Assembly: GCA_964410965.1 (NCBI GenBank)
Contig: CAYPIY010000003.1
Coordinates: forward strand, 124,001-188,000
Direction: 5' to 3'
DNA from: JBBIRG01 sp964410965
GTDB taxonomy: Bacteria > CLD3 > SB21 > JBBIRG01
DNA: 64,000 nt
How positions within the stretch are numbered: position 1 is the stretch's first letter; every line of letters begins with the position of its first letter. The position numbers were made by a program, and so were the translations under genes. The notes below the pieces were generated by a model. It ran no database searches and was not told the origin of the DNA. It saw nothing but the letters and a program-made list of their open reading frames with translations. Positions 27,599 through 37,196 of the stretch are shown piece after piece.

Positions 27599-30355
27599 CT
27601 AGGTGTTGTTATAAAGTTTCATGTGCCTTTTAAGGAATTGCCCGGTATAGGATCCGGGGTGATCCATGACATGTTCCGGTGTTCCGGCCGTGACCAGGAA
27701 TCCTCCGCGGTCCCCTCCTTCGGGGCCAAGGTCTATGATGTAATCCGCGCAGAGCATGACATCGGGGTTGTGCTCGATGACAAGAACGGTATGTCCGCTT
27801 TCGATCAGCCGGTTGAACACATGTATCAGCTTGGCGATATCGTCGAAATGCAGGCCTGTAGTGGGTTCATCGAGGATGTAAAGCGTGCGTCCGTTGCGGT
27901 GTTCTTCAAGATGCGCTGCCAGCTTGACGCGCTGGGCTTCGCCTCCGGACAGCGTGGTCGCCGACTGGCCCATTTGCAGGTATCCCAGTCCCACTTCCGC
28001 GAGAACGCTCAGTTTTTTCACTAATCGGGAATGATTCCTGAAAAATTCCAGCCCTTCGCTCACGGGCATGCTGAGCACGTCGTAAATACTTTTTCCCTGG
28101 TAATGGACTTCCAGCACCTCTTTCTTGAAACGCAATCCTTTGCAGTCCTCACAAGGCAGGGTGACGTCCGCAAGAAACTGCATTTCCACCTGGATTTCTC
28201 CGGCGCCTTCGCAGGTTTCGCATCGCCCCCCGGGTACGTTGAAGGAAAATGTTCCGGGTTTGTATCCCCGGACTTTCGACATCGGAAGATCCGCAAAAAG
28301 ATCGCGGATTATGTCAAACGCCTTAATATAAGATACGGGATTGCTCCGGGATGTGCGGCCGATCGGTTGCTGGTCGACCAGTTCGACTGAACTGAATTTT
28401 TCTGCGCCCGTGATGGTTTGATGCTTACCGGTCCGGGAAGTCCATAATCCTTTTTGCTTCATCATGCCCGCATAAAGGATGTCGTGTACGAGCGTGCTTT
28501 TCCCTGAGCCGCTGACGCCGGTAATGCAGGTAATGATATCCGCAGGTATTCGGATATCGATATTTTTCAGGTTATGCTCCGCGGCCCCGCATATTTCGAC
28601 CCATTCTGTCGCTTCGCGGCGGGTTTCGGGATAAGCGATAGTTTTTTGCCCGGAGAGGTACTTTCCGGTCAGGGATGTTCTGTGTTTCAGGATTTCCGAA
28701 ATGTTTCCCTGTACGACAATCTCGCCTCCCAGTCTTCCTGCGCCCGGCCCCATATCGATGATCTGATCGGCGTGCTCCATCATGTCGCGGTCGTGTTCCA
28801 CGACGATGACCGTGTTGCCGATGTTTCTCAGGTTCTTCAGGATGGTGATCAGCTTGTCATTGTCCCGCGGGTGCAGGCCGATGCTAGGTTCGTCCAGAAT
28901 ATACAGCGTACCGACCAGCGACGAACCGAGGGCTGTGGCGAGACTGATCCGCTGGGCTTCCCCGCCGGACAGGGTTGCGGCCAGCCGGTCACCGGTCAGG
29001 TAATCCAGCCCGACATTGCGGAGATAGGCCAGTCGCTTTCTGATTTCCTCCAGCACTCGCCTGGCTATGTCTCGGTCCATAGACGATAATTCGAGTCCGC
29101 TGAAGAACCGGTCAGCTTCCCCGATGGTCATAGCATGAACCTCGTGAAGGTTGCGCTCCCCGATGCGGACGCACAGGGCTTCCTTGCGGAGCCTCGATCC
29201 GCCGCAGTCCGAACAGGTTACATATCCCCTGTATTTGCTCAGCAAAATGCGGATATGCATTTTATACGTTTTGCTTTCAAGCCAGTCAAAAAAATCATAG
29301 ATACCGTCGTAATCTTTTGTGCCGCGCAGAATGCCCTGGTATGCCTTCGCGGTCAGTTCCCGGACCGGGACATCCAGCGGAATATCGTATCTTCCGGCGT
29401 GTTTAACCAGCCTGCGCTGATAATCCGCATAGCCTTCCGTCGTCCAGGGCCTGATAGCGCCTTCCCTGAGCGTTTTATTGCGGTCGGGGATGACTAAATC
29501 AAGATCGATTTCGATTTTGTTTCCGAAACCCTGGCAGGCCGGACAGGCCCCGTATGGATTATTGAAAGAAAACAGCTTCGGCTCCGGTTCCGGATAGGAA
29601 ATTTGGCACCGGTTGCATTCATAGTTGTTTGAAAAGTACAGGTCCCTGCCGTCCTGCAGTCTGACGGTCATTTTTCCGTGTCCGTAATGAAAAGCGGTCT
29701 CCACCGAATCAGCGAGCCTTATCGAGTTGTCCGGATGGATTGTAAGTCGGTCGACCAGGATTTCAGTTTCTTTTTGCCTGAATATCTTTTTCATGACCGC
29801 CTCGCTGAACTCGGTGACAGAACCGTTCAGGATGATCCGGTTAAAGCCCGATTCATTCATCAGGAGAATGTTTTTTTCGTTTACTTCAATCCTGAACAGT
29901 AGATACAGTTTCGTTCCCTCAGGGTACTCCATGATTTGCCGGACGATGTCCGAAACTGTGTCCTTACGTACCGGATCACCGCATTGTCCGCAGAAAGTCC
30001 GGCCGATCCGTCCGAACAGGAGCCTGTAATAATCATAAAGTTCCGTAACCGTAGCGACCGTAGACCTCGGATTTTTTGCGAGGGTTCGTTGCTGAATGGC
30101 CAGTGCCGGGCTGATGCCCCTGATAAAGTCCACCTCAGGCTTGTCCATTCTTTCGAGAAACTGTCTGGCATAGGCTGAAAGGGATTCCACATACCGTCTT
30201 TGCCCTTCGGCGTATAAAGTATCAAAAGCCAGGGATGATTTTCCGGATCCGCTCACGCCGGTAATGACGGTCAGTGTATTCCGCCGGATGGTAAGCGAGA
30301 GGTTTTTTAAATTATGAACCCTTGCGCCCTTGATTTCAATATTTTCGTTGCTCAT
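27599..30355 (-). CDS. uvrA: Excinuclease ABC subunit A
   Basis: 918 residues with the two ABC ATPase halves of UvrA. The first half has Walker A TGVSGSGKSSLAFDTLYAEG, signature LSGGEAQRISLATALGS and LYILDEPSIGLHPRDN. The second has GVSGSGKSTLVHDILYAG, LSGGEAQRVKLAAHLEE and LDEPTTGLHFDDI. Zinc-module cysteines are present (CNRCQISYPE...CPACQGFG and CETCEGAGE...CEDCKG). The region between the first zinc site and residue 250 corresponds to the UvrB-binding insert, so this is a UvrA1-type protein. It finds DNA damage and loads UvrB in nucleotide excision repair. Confidence 0.97.
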   Translation of the reverse strand: MSNENIEIKGARVHNLKNLSLTIRRNTLTVITGVSGSGKSSLAFDTLYAEGQRRYVESLSAYARQFLERMDKPEVDFIRGISPALAIQQRTLAKNPRSTVATVTELYDYYRLLFGRIGRTFCGQCGDPVRKDTVSDIVRQIMEYPEGTKLYLLFRIEVNEKNILLMNESGFNRIILNGSVTEFSEAVMKKIFRQKETEILVDRLTIHPDNSIRLADSVETAFHYGHGKMTVRLQDGRDLYFSNNYECNRCQISYPEPEPKLFSFNNPYGACPACQGFGNKIEIDLDLVIPDRNKTLREGAIRPWTTEGYADYQRRLVKHAGRYDIPLDVPVRELTAKAYQGILRGTKDYDGIYDFFDWLESKTYKMHIRILLSKYRGYVTCSDCGGSRLRKEALCVRIGERNLHEVHAMTIGEADRFFSGLELSSMDRDIARRVLEEIRKRLAYLRNVGLDYLTGDRLAATLSGGEAQRISLATALGSSLVGTLYILDEPSIGLHPRDNDKLITILKNLRNIGNTVIVVEHDRDMMEHADQIIDMGPGAGRLGGEIVVQGNISEILKHRTSLTGKYLSGQKTIAYPETRREATEWVEICGAAEHNLKNIDIRIPADIITCITGVSGSGKSTLVHDILYAGMMKQKGLWTSRTGKHQTITGAEKFSSVELVDQQPIGRTSRSNPVSYIKAFDIIRDLFADLPMSKVRGYKPGTFSFNVPGGRCETCEGAGEIQVEMQFLADVTLPCEDCKGLRFKKEVLEVHYQGKSIYDVLSMPVSEGLEFFRNHSRLVKKLSVLAEVGLGYLQMGQSATTLSGGEAQRVKLAAHLEEHRNGRTLYILDEPTTGLHFDDIAKLIHVFNRLIESGHTVLVIEHNPDVMLCADYIIDLGPEGGDRGGFLVTAGTPEHVMDHPGSYTGQFLKRHMKLYNNT

Positions 30356-30373
30356 AACCGGTTTTCAAAACGT

Positions 30374-30402
30374 TTGACTTCAAACCTGGGTTTTCTTACA
30401 TT
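30374..30402 (+). promoter_or_regulatory. Candidate sigma70 promoter of the GH114-like gene
   Basis: TTGACT (30374-30379) and TACATT (30397-30402) are 17 bases apart, about 70 bases upstream of the ATG at 30472, in the gap divergent to uvrA. Confidence 0.4.
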
Positions 30403-30471
30403 GATGGCGAATGGGATATAGATATAAATAGTGATTTTTTCAACTTTCTTTTTTTCCCTGGAGATATGCTG

Positions 30472-31449
30472 ATGAAAACCATTCAGTCAGTGATGCTTGC
30501 AGCGGCTTTCTGCCTGCTCGTACCGTCCTGTGGCGATCGTAAGCCGGACAGGGATTACCGGAAGGATATGCGTGATTTTGTGGAGAATATCAGCATTTAC
30601 AGCCGGTCATTTCAGGATGGCTTTATCCTCATAACGCAGAACGGGGTTGAAATCATATCACTGAACGGTGAGCCTGACGGTCCTCTCGCGGAGAGTTACC
30701 TTTCGAGAATCACCGGTGTCGCGCAGGAAGATTTGTTTTTCGGCTATCAGAACGATGATGTTCTGACACCGTTGCCCGAGCGGAATTACCTGATTGCTTA
30801 TCTGGACCGCCTTAAATCCTATACGGAGCCGAAAATCGTGCTGACCGTCGATTATTGTTCTTCGCCGGCAAACATGGATTCCTCTTACGAGTGGAATTTC
30901 AGGAATAATTATGTCTCATTTGCGGCTCCGTCGCGCGAACTCGACCTGATACCCGCCTATCCTGAACAGCCATTCCGTGTAAATCCCAATTCCGTCAAAA
31001 GCATCACCACTGCGAAAAATTTTTTGTATCTGATCAATCCTGACCGGTTCGCCACGAAGAAATCCTATATATCCGCACTGGATACGGTTCGTTATGATGT
31101 TCTCATCATTGACCTTTTCTACAAAGACACTGTTTTGACAACTGATGACATAGACATCATCCGTTATAAACCGCCGAATATGCTTCCGAGGAAAGTACTT
31201 TGCTACATGAGCATAGGAGAAGCGGAGGATTACCGTTATTACTGGAATCCGGCCTGGAGAACGGATCCGCCGTCTTGGCTGGAGGATGAAAACCCTGAGT
31301 GGCCCGGTAATTACAAAGTACGGTATTGGGATAAAGAATGGCAAAATATTATTTACGGAAACAATCAATCCTACGTCAAAAAGATCATTGATGCGGGTTT
31401 TGACGGCGTATATCTGGACATCATTGAGGCGTTCGAATATTTTGAGTGA
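30472..31449 (+). CDS. GH114/TM1410-like glycosidase lipoprotein with permuted domain order
   Basis: 325 residues. ATG 30472 is preferred over 30466 because the GGAG site is eight bases before it and only two before the other. A lipobox (LLVPSC) marks a lipoprotein. Motifs are those of the endo-alpha-1,4-polygalactosaminidase (GH114) family, but in swapped order. The half usually found at the C-terminus comes first: DGFILITQNGVEII near 50, QEDLFFGY near 92, KIVLTVDYC near 128. The usual N-terminal half follows: YDVLIIDLFYKD near 213, LCYMSIGEAEDYRYYW near 247, YKVRYWDKEWQNIIYG and GFDGVYLDIIEAFEYFE at the end. It ends 6 bases from the convergent polysaccharide locus, so it may cleave or process that polymer. 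Confidence 0.8.
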   Translation: MKTIQSVMLAAAFCLLVPSCGDRKPDRDYRKDMRDFVENISIYSRSFQDGFILITQNGVEIISLNGEPDGPLAESYLSRITGVAQEDLFFGYQNDDVLTPLPERNYLIAYLDRLKSYTEPKIVLTVDYCSSPANMDSSYEWNFRNNYVSFAAPSRELDLIPAYPEQPFRVNPNSVKSITTAKNFLYLINPDRFATKKSYISALDTVRYDVLIIDLFYKDTVLTTDDIDIIRYKPPNMLPRKVLCYMSIGEAEDYRYYWNPAWRTDPPSWLEDENPEWPGNYKVRYWDKEWQNIIYGNNQSYVKKIIDAGFDGVYLDIIEAFEYFE

Positions 31450-31455
31450 CCGGGT

Positions 31456-32985
31456 TCAGTTTCCGGGATTAAGCCTGTAGATATCCCAGTCTGGCGACAG
31501 GACCGTATCAACCTTTGAATAATGACTGTGGATATAATGAATTACCGCATTCATGCTTTCGGGCATCTGATGATAAGGCGAACGGTAATTTTTCAGCCAC
31601 CTTTTCCGTTTCACACTGTCCAGACTCGCGAAATTGCCGTTTTTCGTATCAATAATGAGAACCGGTTTATTTTCCCGGATGTCGCTTAAAAAGCGATCCA
31701 CATGCGAATCGTTCACATAGCCGACACGGTATAACGGCCACTGGTAGGCATATTTCGAAGGTGATTTTCTGCCGGTCACAAGATTGATTCGGGTTTCGGC
31801 GCCCCACAGTAAAAGCCGGTCGTCCTGCTTTGTTCTGGTTTGGATAAATTCGATTACACCCGTTAAGGGTTCTTTTTTTATAATGAGATTTCTGTTGACA
31901 TAACCGATCCACTGCCTGAATGATACCAGACTTATCAAAATCCAGATGATTATCAGCCCAAAATATCTCCATTTAAATTTTGTTTGAAGAATGGTATAAG
32001 CGAAATATCCTGCCAAAACGGAATACGGCGGCAGTAGTGAAAGATAATAATTGACATCGCTTCGCAGAGAAAGCAATACTAAGCCCGTTGTCGCTAAAAG
32101 ACCGGTCAGAGCAATGATAACCGCCGGTTTTGCAGCGTCAGAAATATTTTTTCGTGTAATCGTGTTAATAAAAAACACAACGGCCATTAGTGATATGACG
32201 GGCAGACCGTAATAAACATTGTATGAAATTAAATTTAAAATATTTTTTAAACGAATAGCTGCCGATCCCGAGGAATAAGCGCTGTTGAATACGAATAACT
32301 GATCCCACATCTCGAATAACGCGCCGTGAATAAAAAAATAAATGACGAAAGGTATAACGACGCAAATAACTCCCCCGGAAATCCATAATGTTATTCCGGC
32401 CATTGATCTCCATTGTTTCAGCGTTCCAAACCGATAAAATAAATAAAGAATAACCGCCAGATGCAGGCCGATCAAATTCGGACGCAGACAGATTACGGCG
32501 CCTAATGTTAAACCGAATCCATAAATATATTTGGGCGTAAGCTGTTCGAGGATTTTCATACCTGAATACAAGCCGAGAAACTGAAAGAGCAAGCCGTATT
32601 CCTCACAGTAATTTCCTCCGTTCATCACCAGCGGTAATCCGCCCAGCCACGCTGAAGTTCCGAATACTGCAGCAAAATCTGAAAATAGCCGCTTCAAAAT
32701 GGAATAACTCAGCAAAGCGGAAGAACATACAAAAAAAATCTCAATTATCCGAATACCCCACAAATGCCCTCCGCCGAGTAATATCCCGAAAGCATTTATA
32801 AAATACAGCAAAGGCCCTTTATGGTCAAACACATCGAGGTAAGGAATTTCTCCGTCCAGAATCATTTGGCCAATAGATAAAAAAACCCCGCTGTCGGTTC
32901 TGGGCACTTCATAACTGATTATGGGAAGGCAATAAGCGGCCAGCCCCGTAATTACCGCAAAATATAATAATTTGGTTTTCAGCAT
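31456..32985 (-). CDS. GT39-like integral-membrane glycosyltransferase (ArnT/PMT type)
   Basis: 509 residues with about ten to eleven transmembrane segments and a soluble C-terminal part (from about 385). The early loop YEVPRTDSGVFLSIG followed by IPYLDVFDHKGPLLY is the acidic-loop signature of GT39/ArnT-like enzymes, which use a polyprenyl-phosphate sugar donor on the periplasmic side. It overlaps the preceding GT2 gene by seven bases. A GT2 enzyme often makes the lipid-linked donor for such a partner. It is the last gene of the polysaccharide locus. The donor sugar and acceptor are unknown. Confidence 0.85.
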   Translation of the reverse strand: MLKTKLLYFAVITGLAAYCLPIISYEVPRTDSGVFLSIGQMILDGEIPYLDVFDHKGPLLYFINAFGILLGGGHLWGIRIIEIFFVCSSALLSYSILKRLFSDFAAVFGTSAWLGGLPLVMNGGNYCEEYGLLFQFLGLYSGMKILEQLTPKYIYGFGLTLGAVICLRPNLIGLHLAVILYLFYRFGTLKQWRSMAGITLWISGGVICVVIPFVIYFFIHGALFEMWDQLFVFNSAYSSGSAAIRLKNILNLISYNVYYGLPVISLMAVVFFINTITRKNISDAAKPAVIIALTGLLATTGLVLLSLRSDVNYYLSLLPPYSVLAGYFAYTILQTKFKWRYFGLIIIWILISLVSFRQWIGYVNRNLIIKKEPLTGVIEFIQTRTKQDDRLLLWGAETRINLVTGRKSPSKYAYQWPLYRVGYVNDSHVDRFLSDIRENKPVLIIDTKNGNFASLDSVKRKRWLKNYRSPYHQMPESMNAVIHYIHSHYSKVDTVLSPDWDIYRLNPGN

Positions 32986-33695
32986 TTGCAGCGAAAGCGG
33001 AAACGGATGGTCTGAAGAAAAGATTTCACCGCCGCCTTGAATAATTTGAATTTCCGGATTGAAACCTCACCGGTCTGCCGCGGCTGATAAGCGATTTCCG
33101 TCTGAAACACCCTCATCCTGCAGCGCGATGCCATTCCGGATATAATCAGATTAGGGGCAAACGTATTTTCGGGAATGGACAAAAAAATATTTCTGAATTT
33201 ATCATTCCTCATAAGCCGGTAGGGACAGTTGACGTCCCATACTCGCTTTCCGTAAAAACATTTCACGACCAGGCGGGACACCGCGCTGATAACGCGTCGG
33301 ACAAGGGGCGACTGACGATTACTCCGGATGCCGATCAAAAAATCATAATTGTTGCGCTGTTCCCACAGGGCCTTGAAATTATCCGGGACCAGTTCATCAT
33401 CCGAATCGATCTGAAAAACCCACTCCGCCTCACCCTGCCCGCGATACGCAAGCAGAATCGTGGGGCCATGACCGCTGTTGGTTTTATCATGTGCGATGAT
33501 CCGGGGTATTTCGGCGGATATTGTCTTGATCTTCTGCAACGAATCGTCTTTCGATCCGTCATTGTATGCATGAATTTCATAATTGATCCCAAGCTGACCA
33601 AGTGTTTCACTCCATTTTTTCAAAACATTCTGTATGGAACCGGATTCATTATAAACCGGCATCACAACAGCTAATTCGCATTTCCTTGCGTTCAT
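32979..33695 (-). CDS. Family 2 glycosyltransferase (polyprenyl-phosphate sugar synthase type)
   Basis: 238 residues; ATG 33695 has GAGGT just upstream. GT-A motifs: AVVMPVYNESGSIQNVL at the N-terminus, IHAYNDGSKDDSL, and the metal-binding FQIDSDDEL. A KCFYGKRVWDVNCPYRLMRND stretch resembles the xDxxxxxR region of DPM1/Dpg-type synthases. There are no transmembrane segments at the C-terminus, unlike GtrB. Coupled by a seven-base overlap to the GT39-like gene, it probably supplies that enzyme with a polyprenyl-phosphate-linked sugar. Confidence 0.88.
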   Translation of the reverse strand: MNARKCELAVVMPVYNESGSIQNVLKKWSETLGQLGINYEIHAYNDGSKDDSLQKIKTISAEIPRIIAHDKTNSGHGPTILLAYRGQGEAEWVFQIDSDDELVPDNFKALWEQRNNYDFLIGIRSNRQSPLVRRVISAVSRLVVKCFYGKRVWDVNCPYRLMRNDKFRNIFLSIPENTFAPNLIISGMASRCRMRVFQTEIAYQPRQTGEVSIRKFKLFKAAVKSFLQTIRFRFRCKC

Positions 33696-33768
33696 ACTAC
33701 CTCAATAAAAAAATGATGGCTATTCGTGTCCGGAAATAATCATATCGTTCGTTGGTCCGGCGTGATCA

Positions 33769-34929
33769 TTATGTTTTAGTCGATCCGGATAAAATATATG
33801 GTTTTATCCTATTGTTGTATAGTTCTAAGCCTGTTTTAATCGTTTCATGCATGTCATAATACCGGTACTCGCCTAATCTTCCTCCCATGATCACATTAGG
33901 CAGCCCGGATGCTTTATCGCGGTATTTCAGTATCAGATTCTGGTTTTGCTCGTCGTTGATCGGATAAAACGGGTTACTTCCGCTATCCGTTTCGGAATAT
34001 TCACGGACGATTAAAGTCTTGTCGTTTGGATAATTTCTTTCAGGATGTAAGTGCCGCGGCTCATGGATGCGCGTGTATGGGACTTCTTCTTCGGCATAAT
34101 TCATCACGGAAGTACCCTGATAATCCTCCACGGGAACAATCTCGGATTCAAACCTCAGTGTCCGCCAGTCTAATTTCCCGTAACAATAATTAAAAAACTG
34201 ATCGATCGGTCCGCTGTATACGATAAGTGTATCCGGTTTGATTTGTTTCTGTATCTGAAAATAATCGACATTCAGCCGAACACAGATGTTCTCGTGATCC
34301 AGCATTTTTTTGAATATGGCCGTGTAACCATGATACGGAATCCCCTGCCAGCGGCTGAAGTAATAACTTTCGTTGTAGTTTTTCCGGAACGGCAGCCGCT
34401 TCAAGACCGATTCGGGCATCTCCCGCGGATCTTTTTGCCATTGTTTTTTTGTATAGCCTTTTATAAAAGCCTCATACAAGGGCCTGCCGATCATCGTGAC
34501 AGCTTTTTCCTCAAAATTGGAGGGCTGATTGATCGGTTCTTTTTGTATCTCCTTATTCAGAAATTCGTCTACTTCATACGGTTTCAGGCTGACGTTGTAA
34601 AAGCTGTTGATCGTTTCTAGATTGATCGGCATCTGGTAAACTTTATTCTTATAAGTCGTCAGCACCTGGTGGTAATAACTGTTAAATTCCGTAAAGCGGT
34701 TAATGTATTCCCAGACGACGGGATAGGGCGTATGAAAAATATGCGTTCCGTACTTATGAAATTCAATGCCCGTTTCCGGATCGATATCGGAAAAACAGTT
34801 GCCGCCGATATGATTGCGTTTGTCAATTACGAGAACTTTTTCATGCAGTTCATTTGCGATACGCTCGGCTATAACCGATCCGAAAAATCCCGCTCCCACG
34901 ATTAAATATTGATAATCTCTGATTTCCAT
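33769..34929 (-). CDS. glf: UDP-galactopyranose mutase
   Basis: 386 residues, normal for the family. It has the FAD-binding start YLIVGAGFFGSVIAERIA, then VLVIDKRNHIGGNCFS, EFHKYGTHIFHTP, and the substrate-side segments YKNKVYQMPINLETINSFY, YTKKQWQKDPREMPESVLKR, PYHGYTAIFKKML and the C-terminal FAD contact GRLGEYRYYDMHETI. The enzyme converts UDP-galactopyranose to UDP-galactofuranose in the cytoplasm. Its presence implies galactofuranose in the polymer made by this locus. Confidence 0.96.
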   Translation of the reverse strand: MEIRDYQYLIVGAGFFGSVIAERIANELHEKVLVIDKRNHIGGNCFSDIDPETGIEFHKYGTHIFHTPYPVVWEYINRFTEFNSYYHQVLTTYKNKVYQMPINLETINSFYNVSLKPYEVDEFLNKEIQKEPINQPSNFEEKAVTMIGRPLYEAFIKGYTKKQWQKDPREMPESVLKRLPFRKNYNESYYFSRWQGIPYHGYTAIFKKMLDHENICVRLNVDYFQIQKQIKPDTLIVYSGPIDQFFNYCYGKLDWRTLRFESEIVPVEDYQGTSVMNYAEEEVPYTRIHEPRHLHPERNYPNDKTLIVREYSETDSGSNPFYPINDEQNQNLILKYRDKASGLPNVIMGGRLGEYRYYDMHETIKTGLELYNNRIKPYILSGSTKT

Positions 34930-34955
34930 AAATCCCGGCTATTTCAATCCTTAAA

Positions 34956-36065
34956 TTATTTAATATGAAATAAGTCTGCCGCACTTTCAAGTAAAATCTT
35001 CATTACCTGATCAACGGTTACCTGTTCGACCTTTTTTCCGTTCCGGATGACCGTGTGTTTTTTTCCATAGGGACCAATATGCTTGTCGTTCGTCGGCCCG
35101 AATATCGCGATCACGGGTATATCTACAGCCGCAGCCAGATGCATGATGCCCGAATCGTTGGAAATAAGGCAACGACAATAAGAAAGCGCGCAGGCGGTTT
35201 CTGCTAAATTCATTTTTCCGGAGAAATTCAGCGGCTTTTCGGTGAGTCCTGTATCGATGTGTTGCAGCTCTGCAATCTCATCTTTGCCGCCAACCAAAAG
35301 AATCTGAACGTCATATTTCTTTTTCAATTCATTCAGCAACTGCACATAATATTCGGGCGGCCATCGTTTGTAATAGGCCTTGGGATGGCATCCGGGATGT
35401 ACGGCGATCAAAGGAAGTGATGGTTTATAACCTTCTTGTGATAATATCCGCTCAACAGATTGTCGACTATTCTGCGGTAATTCCAAAAGCGGAAATTCGA
35501 TGCCTGAACTTTCTTGGACTTTCAGAACTTTTATTAAATCCAGATTGCAGTCAACCCGGTGCCGGTTTTCAGGAATCGTTTCAAGATGATGAAACAAAAA
35601 ATCATAATTATTTATCCCGTGATGCGGAGAGCAATGTTTGATCCGGTACGGTATACCGGACAAAAACGGGATCAGTATCATGCGTATCGTATTGCTGGGA
35701 ATGGCTCCGATGTAAAATTGAAATTTTTCGCTTCTTAACGATTTTAACAACCTGATATATTTGAATACAGACCGGTAATCATCAGCGCAAAAAATATTAT
35801 TTATGAATGTAAAAGTCTGAAATAAGGGTATGGTGGAACGATTCGAAATGACGGATATGACCGCATCAGGAAAGTTACTGTGAACCGACTTCAGCAAAGG
35901 AATCGCCATCACTGCATCGCCGACTCCGGACGAAATATTGAATAATATTTTTTCACACCGGAGTAACATCTCCGGTGATCTTTTTTGACGAAAACAGGGT
36001 AAGGTTATCAATCTTACGGTCAGCCATAATATCAACCGTGGTATAAAGGTAAAAAAACCTGACAT
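34956..36065 (-). CDS. Family 9 glycosyltransferase (heptosyltransferase-like)
   Basis: 369 residues. A hydrophobic N-terminus (FIPRLILWLTVRLITLPCF) may anchor it to the inner membrane. GT-B features of family 9 follow: ILFNISSGVGDAVMAIPLL near residue 40, AVHPGCHPKAYYKRWPPEYY near 222, LLVGGKDE and LISNDSGIMHLAAAVDIPVIAIFGP near 310. Family 9 enzymes transfer heptose or related sugars, but outside LPS core loci the donor cannot be assumed. It lies eight bases after the aminotransferase gene. Confidence 0.88.
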   Translation of the reverse strand: MSGFFTFIPRLILWLTVRLITLPCFRQKRSPEMLLRCEKILFNISSGVGDAVMAIPLLKSVHSNFPDAVISVISNRSTIPLFQTFTFINNIFCADDYRSVFKYIRLLKSLRSEKFQFYIGAIPSNTIRMILIPFLSGIPYRIKHCSPHHGINNYDFLFHHLETIPENRHRVDCNLDLIKVLKVQESSGIEFPLLELPQNSRQSVERILSQEGYKPSLPLIAVHPGCHPKAYYKRWPPEYYVQLLNELKKKYDVQILLVGGKDEIAELQHIDTGLTEKPLNFSGKMNLAETACALSYCRCLISNDSGIMHLAAAVDIPVIAIFGPTNDKHIGPYGKKHTVIRNGKKVEQVTVDQVMKILLESAADLFHIK

Positions 36066-36073
36066 AGCGATTA

Positions 36074-37186
36074 TTATCTGCTGTTCAGAGAATAAAATTC
36101 ATTGATCTTTTTGCAAACAAACATGACGGTTTCCTCCGGCAGCTCAGGATACATCGGCAGCGCCAGAACTTCTTTGCAGGCCCGTTCCGCTTCAGGAAAA
36201 TCGCCCGGTTTGTGATGAAACTCCATATTGGATTTCTGCAGATGCAGCGGGATCGGATAGTAGATATTGGTTTGGATGTCGTGCTGTTCCAGATAAGCCT
36301 GAAGTTCATCACGCTTTTTCGCGCGGACGACATAAACATGATAATTGGTACGGTAATTCTCGGGTTCAACTGGCATGGTAATGTAATCGGCCGGCAGATG
36401 TTCTTTATACAGATCAGCAAGAACACTCCGTTTTTGATTCCATTCATCAAGATGCTTCAGTTTGATTGTCAGATACGCCGCCTGCAGTTCGTCGAGCCTG
36501 GAATTCACTCCGTGAATGACCGTATTGTAAAGTGATTCCTGACCGTAATTTCTCAGAAGTTTCAGTTTATGATATAGTGATTCATCATCCGTAACGACGG
36601 CCCCGGCGTCCCCAACCGCGCCGAGATTTTTTGTAGGATAGAAACTGTAGCACCCCATGATGCTGTATTGACCTGATTTTTTTCCGTGATACAGACTGCC
36701 GTGCGACTGCGCGGCGTCTTCGATGACCGCTATGCCGTGTATGGATGCGGTTTCATTGATCCGGTTCATATCCGCCATGAGTCCGAATAAGTGAACAGGC
36801 ATGATCGCTTTTGTTGACGCCGTAACGGCAGACCCTATATGATCCGGATTGATATTATACGTGGCGCGTTCGATATCAACAAATTTCGGTTTAGCTCCGG
36901 TCATCAGCACGGCCGATAGGGTTGGAATCGCTGTAAACGCCGGAATAATCACTTCGTCTCCTTTCCCGATCCCCAAAGCCAGCAGTGACAGATAAATCGC
37001 TTCAGTACCGGATGCGACGCCGGTACAATATTTCGTACCACAGTACTCCGCAAAACGGTTTTCAAATTCAACGAGCCGTTCACTCAGAATGTAACGGCCA
37101 CTGGAAACCACCTGTTTCGTGACTTCAAGTATTTCATCCATCAGAGGCACATTTTCCTTTGTCAGGTCGCATCTCCAGATTTTCAC
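36074..37186 (-). CDS. DegT/DnrJ/EryC1/StrS-family sugar aminotransferase
   Basis: 370 residues starting at GTG 37186, which has AAGGAG six bases upstream; that site overlaps the stop region of the preceding SDR gene. The family motifs are GTEAIYLSLLALGIGKGDEV, VIEDAAQSHGS, the PLP-lysine segment YPTKNLGAVGDAG and VNSRLDELQAAYL near the substrate site. These PLP enzymes aminate a UDP- or dTDP-ketosugar. The partner ketosugar-forming enzyme is not obvious in the window. The protein with a lysine-less SDR fold just upstream may be functionally linked. Confidence 0.93.
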   Translation of the reverse strand: MKIWRCDLTKENVPLMDEILEVTKQVVSSGRYILSERLVEFENRFAEYCGTKYCTGVASGTEAIYLSLLALGIGKGDEVIIPAFTAIPTLSAVLMTGAKPKFVDIERATYNINPDHIGSAVTASTKAIMPVHLFGLMADMNRINETASIHGIAVIEDAAQSHGSLYHGKKSGQYSIMGCYSFYPTKNLGAVGDAGAVVTDDESLYHKLKLLRNYGQESLYNTVIHGVNSRLDELQAAYLTIKLKHLDEWNQKRSVLADLYKEHLPADYITMPVEPENYRTNYHVYVVRAKKRDELQAYLEQHDIQTNIYYPIPLHLQKSNMEFHHKPGDFPEAERACKEVLALPMYPELPEETVMFVCKKINEFYSLNSR

Positions 37187-37196
37187 AGGCAACTCC

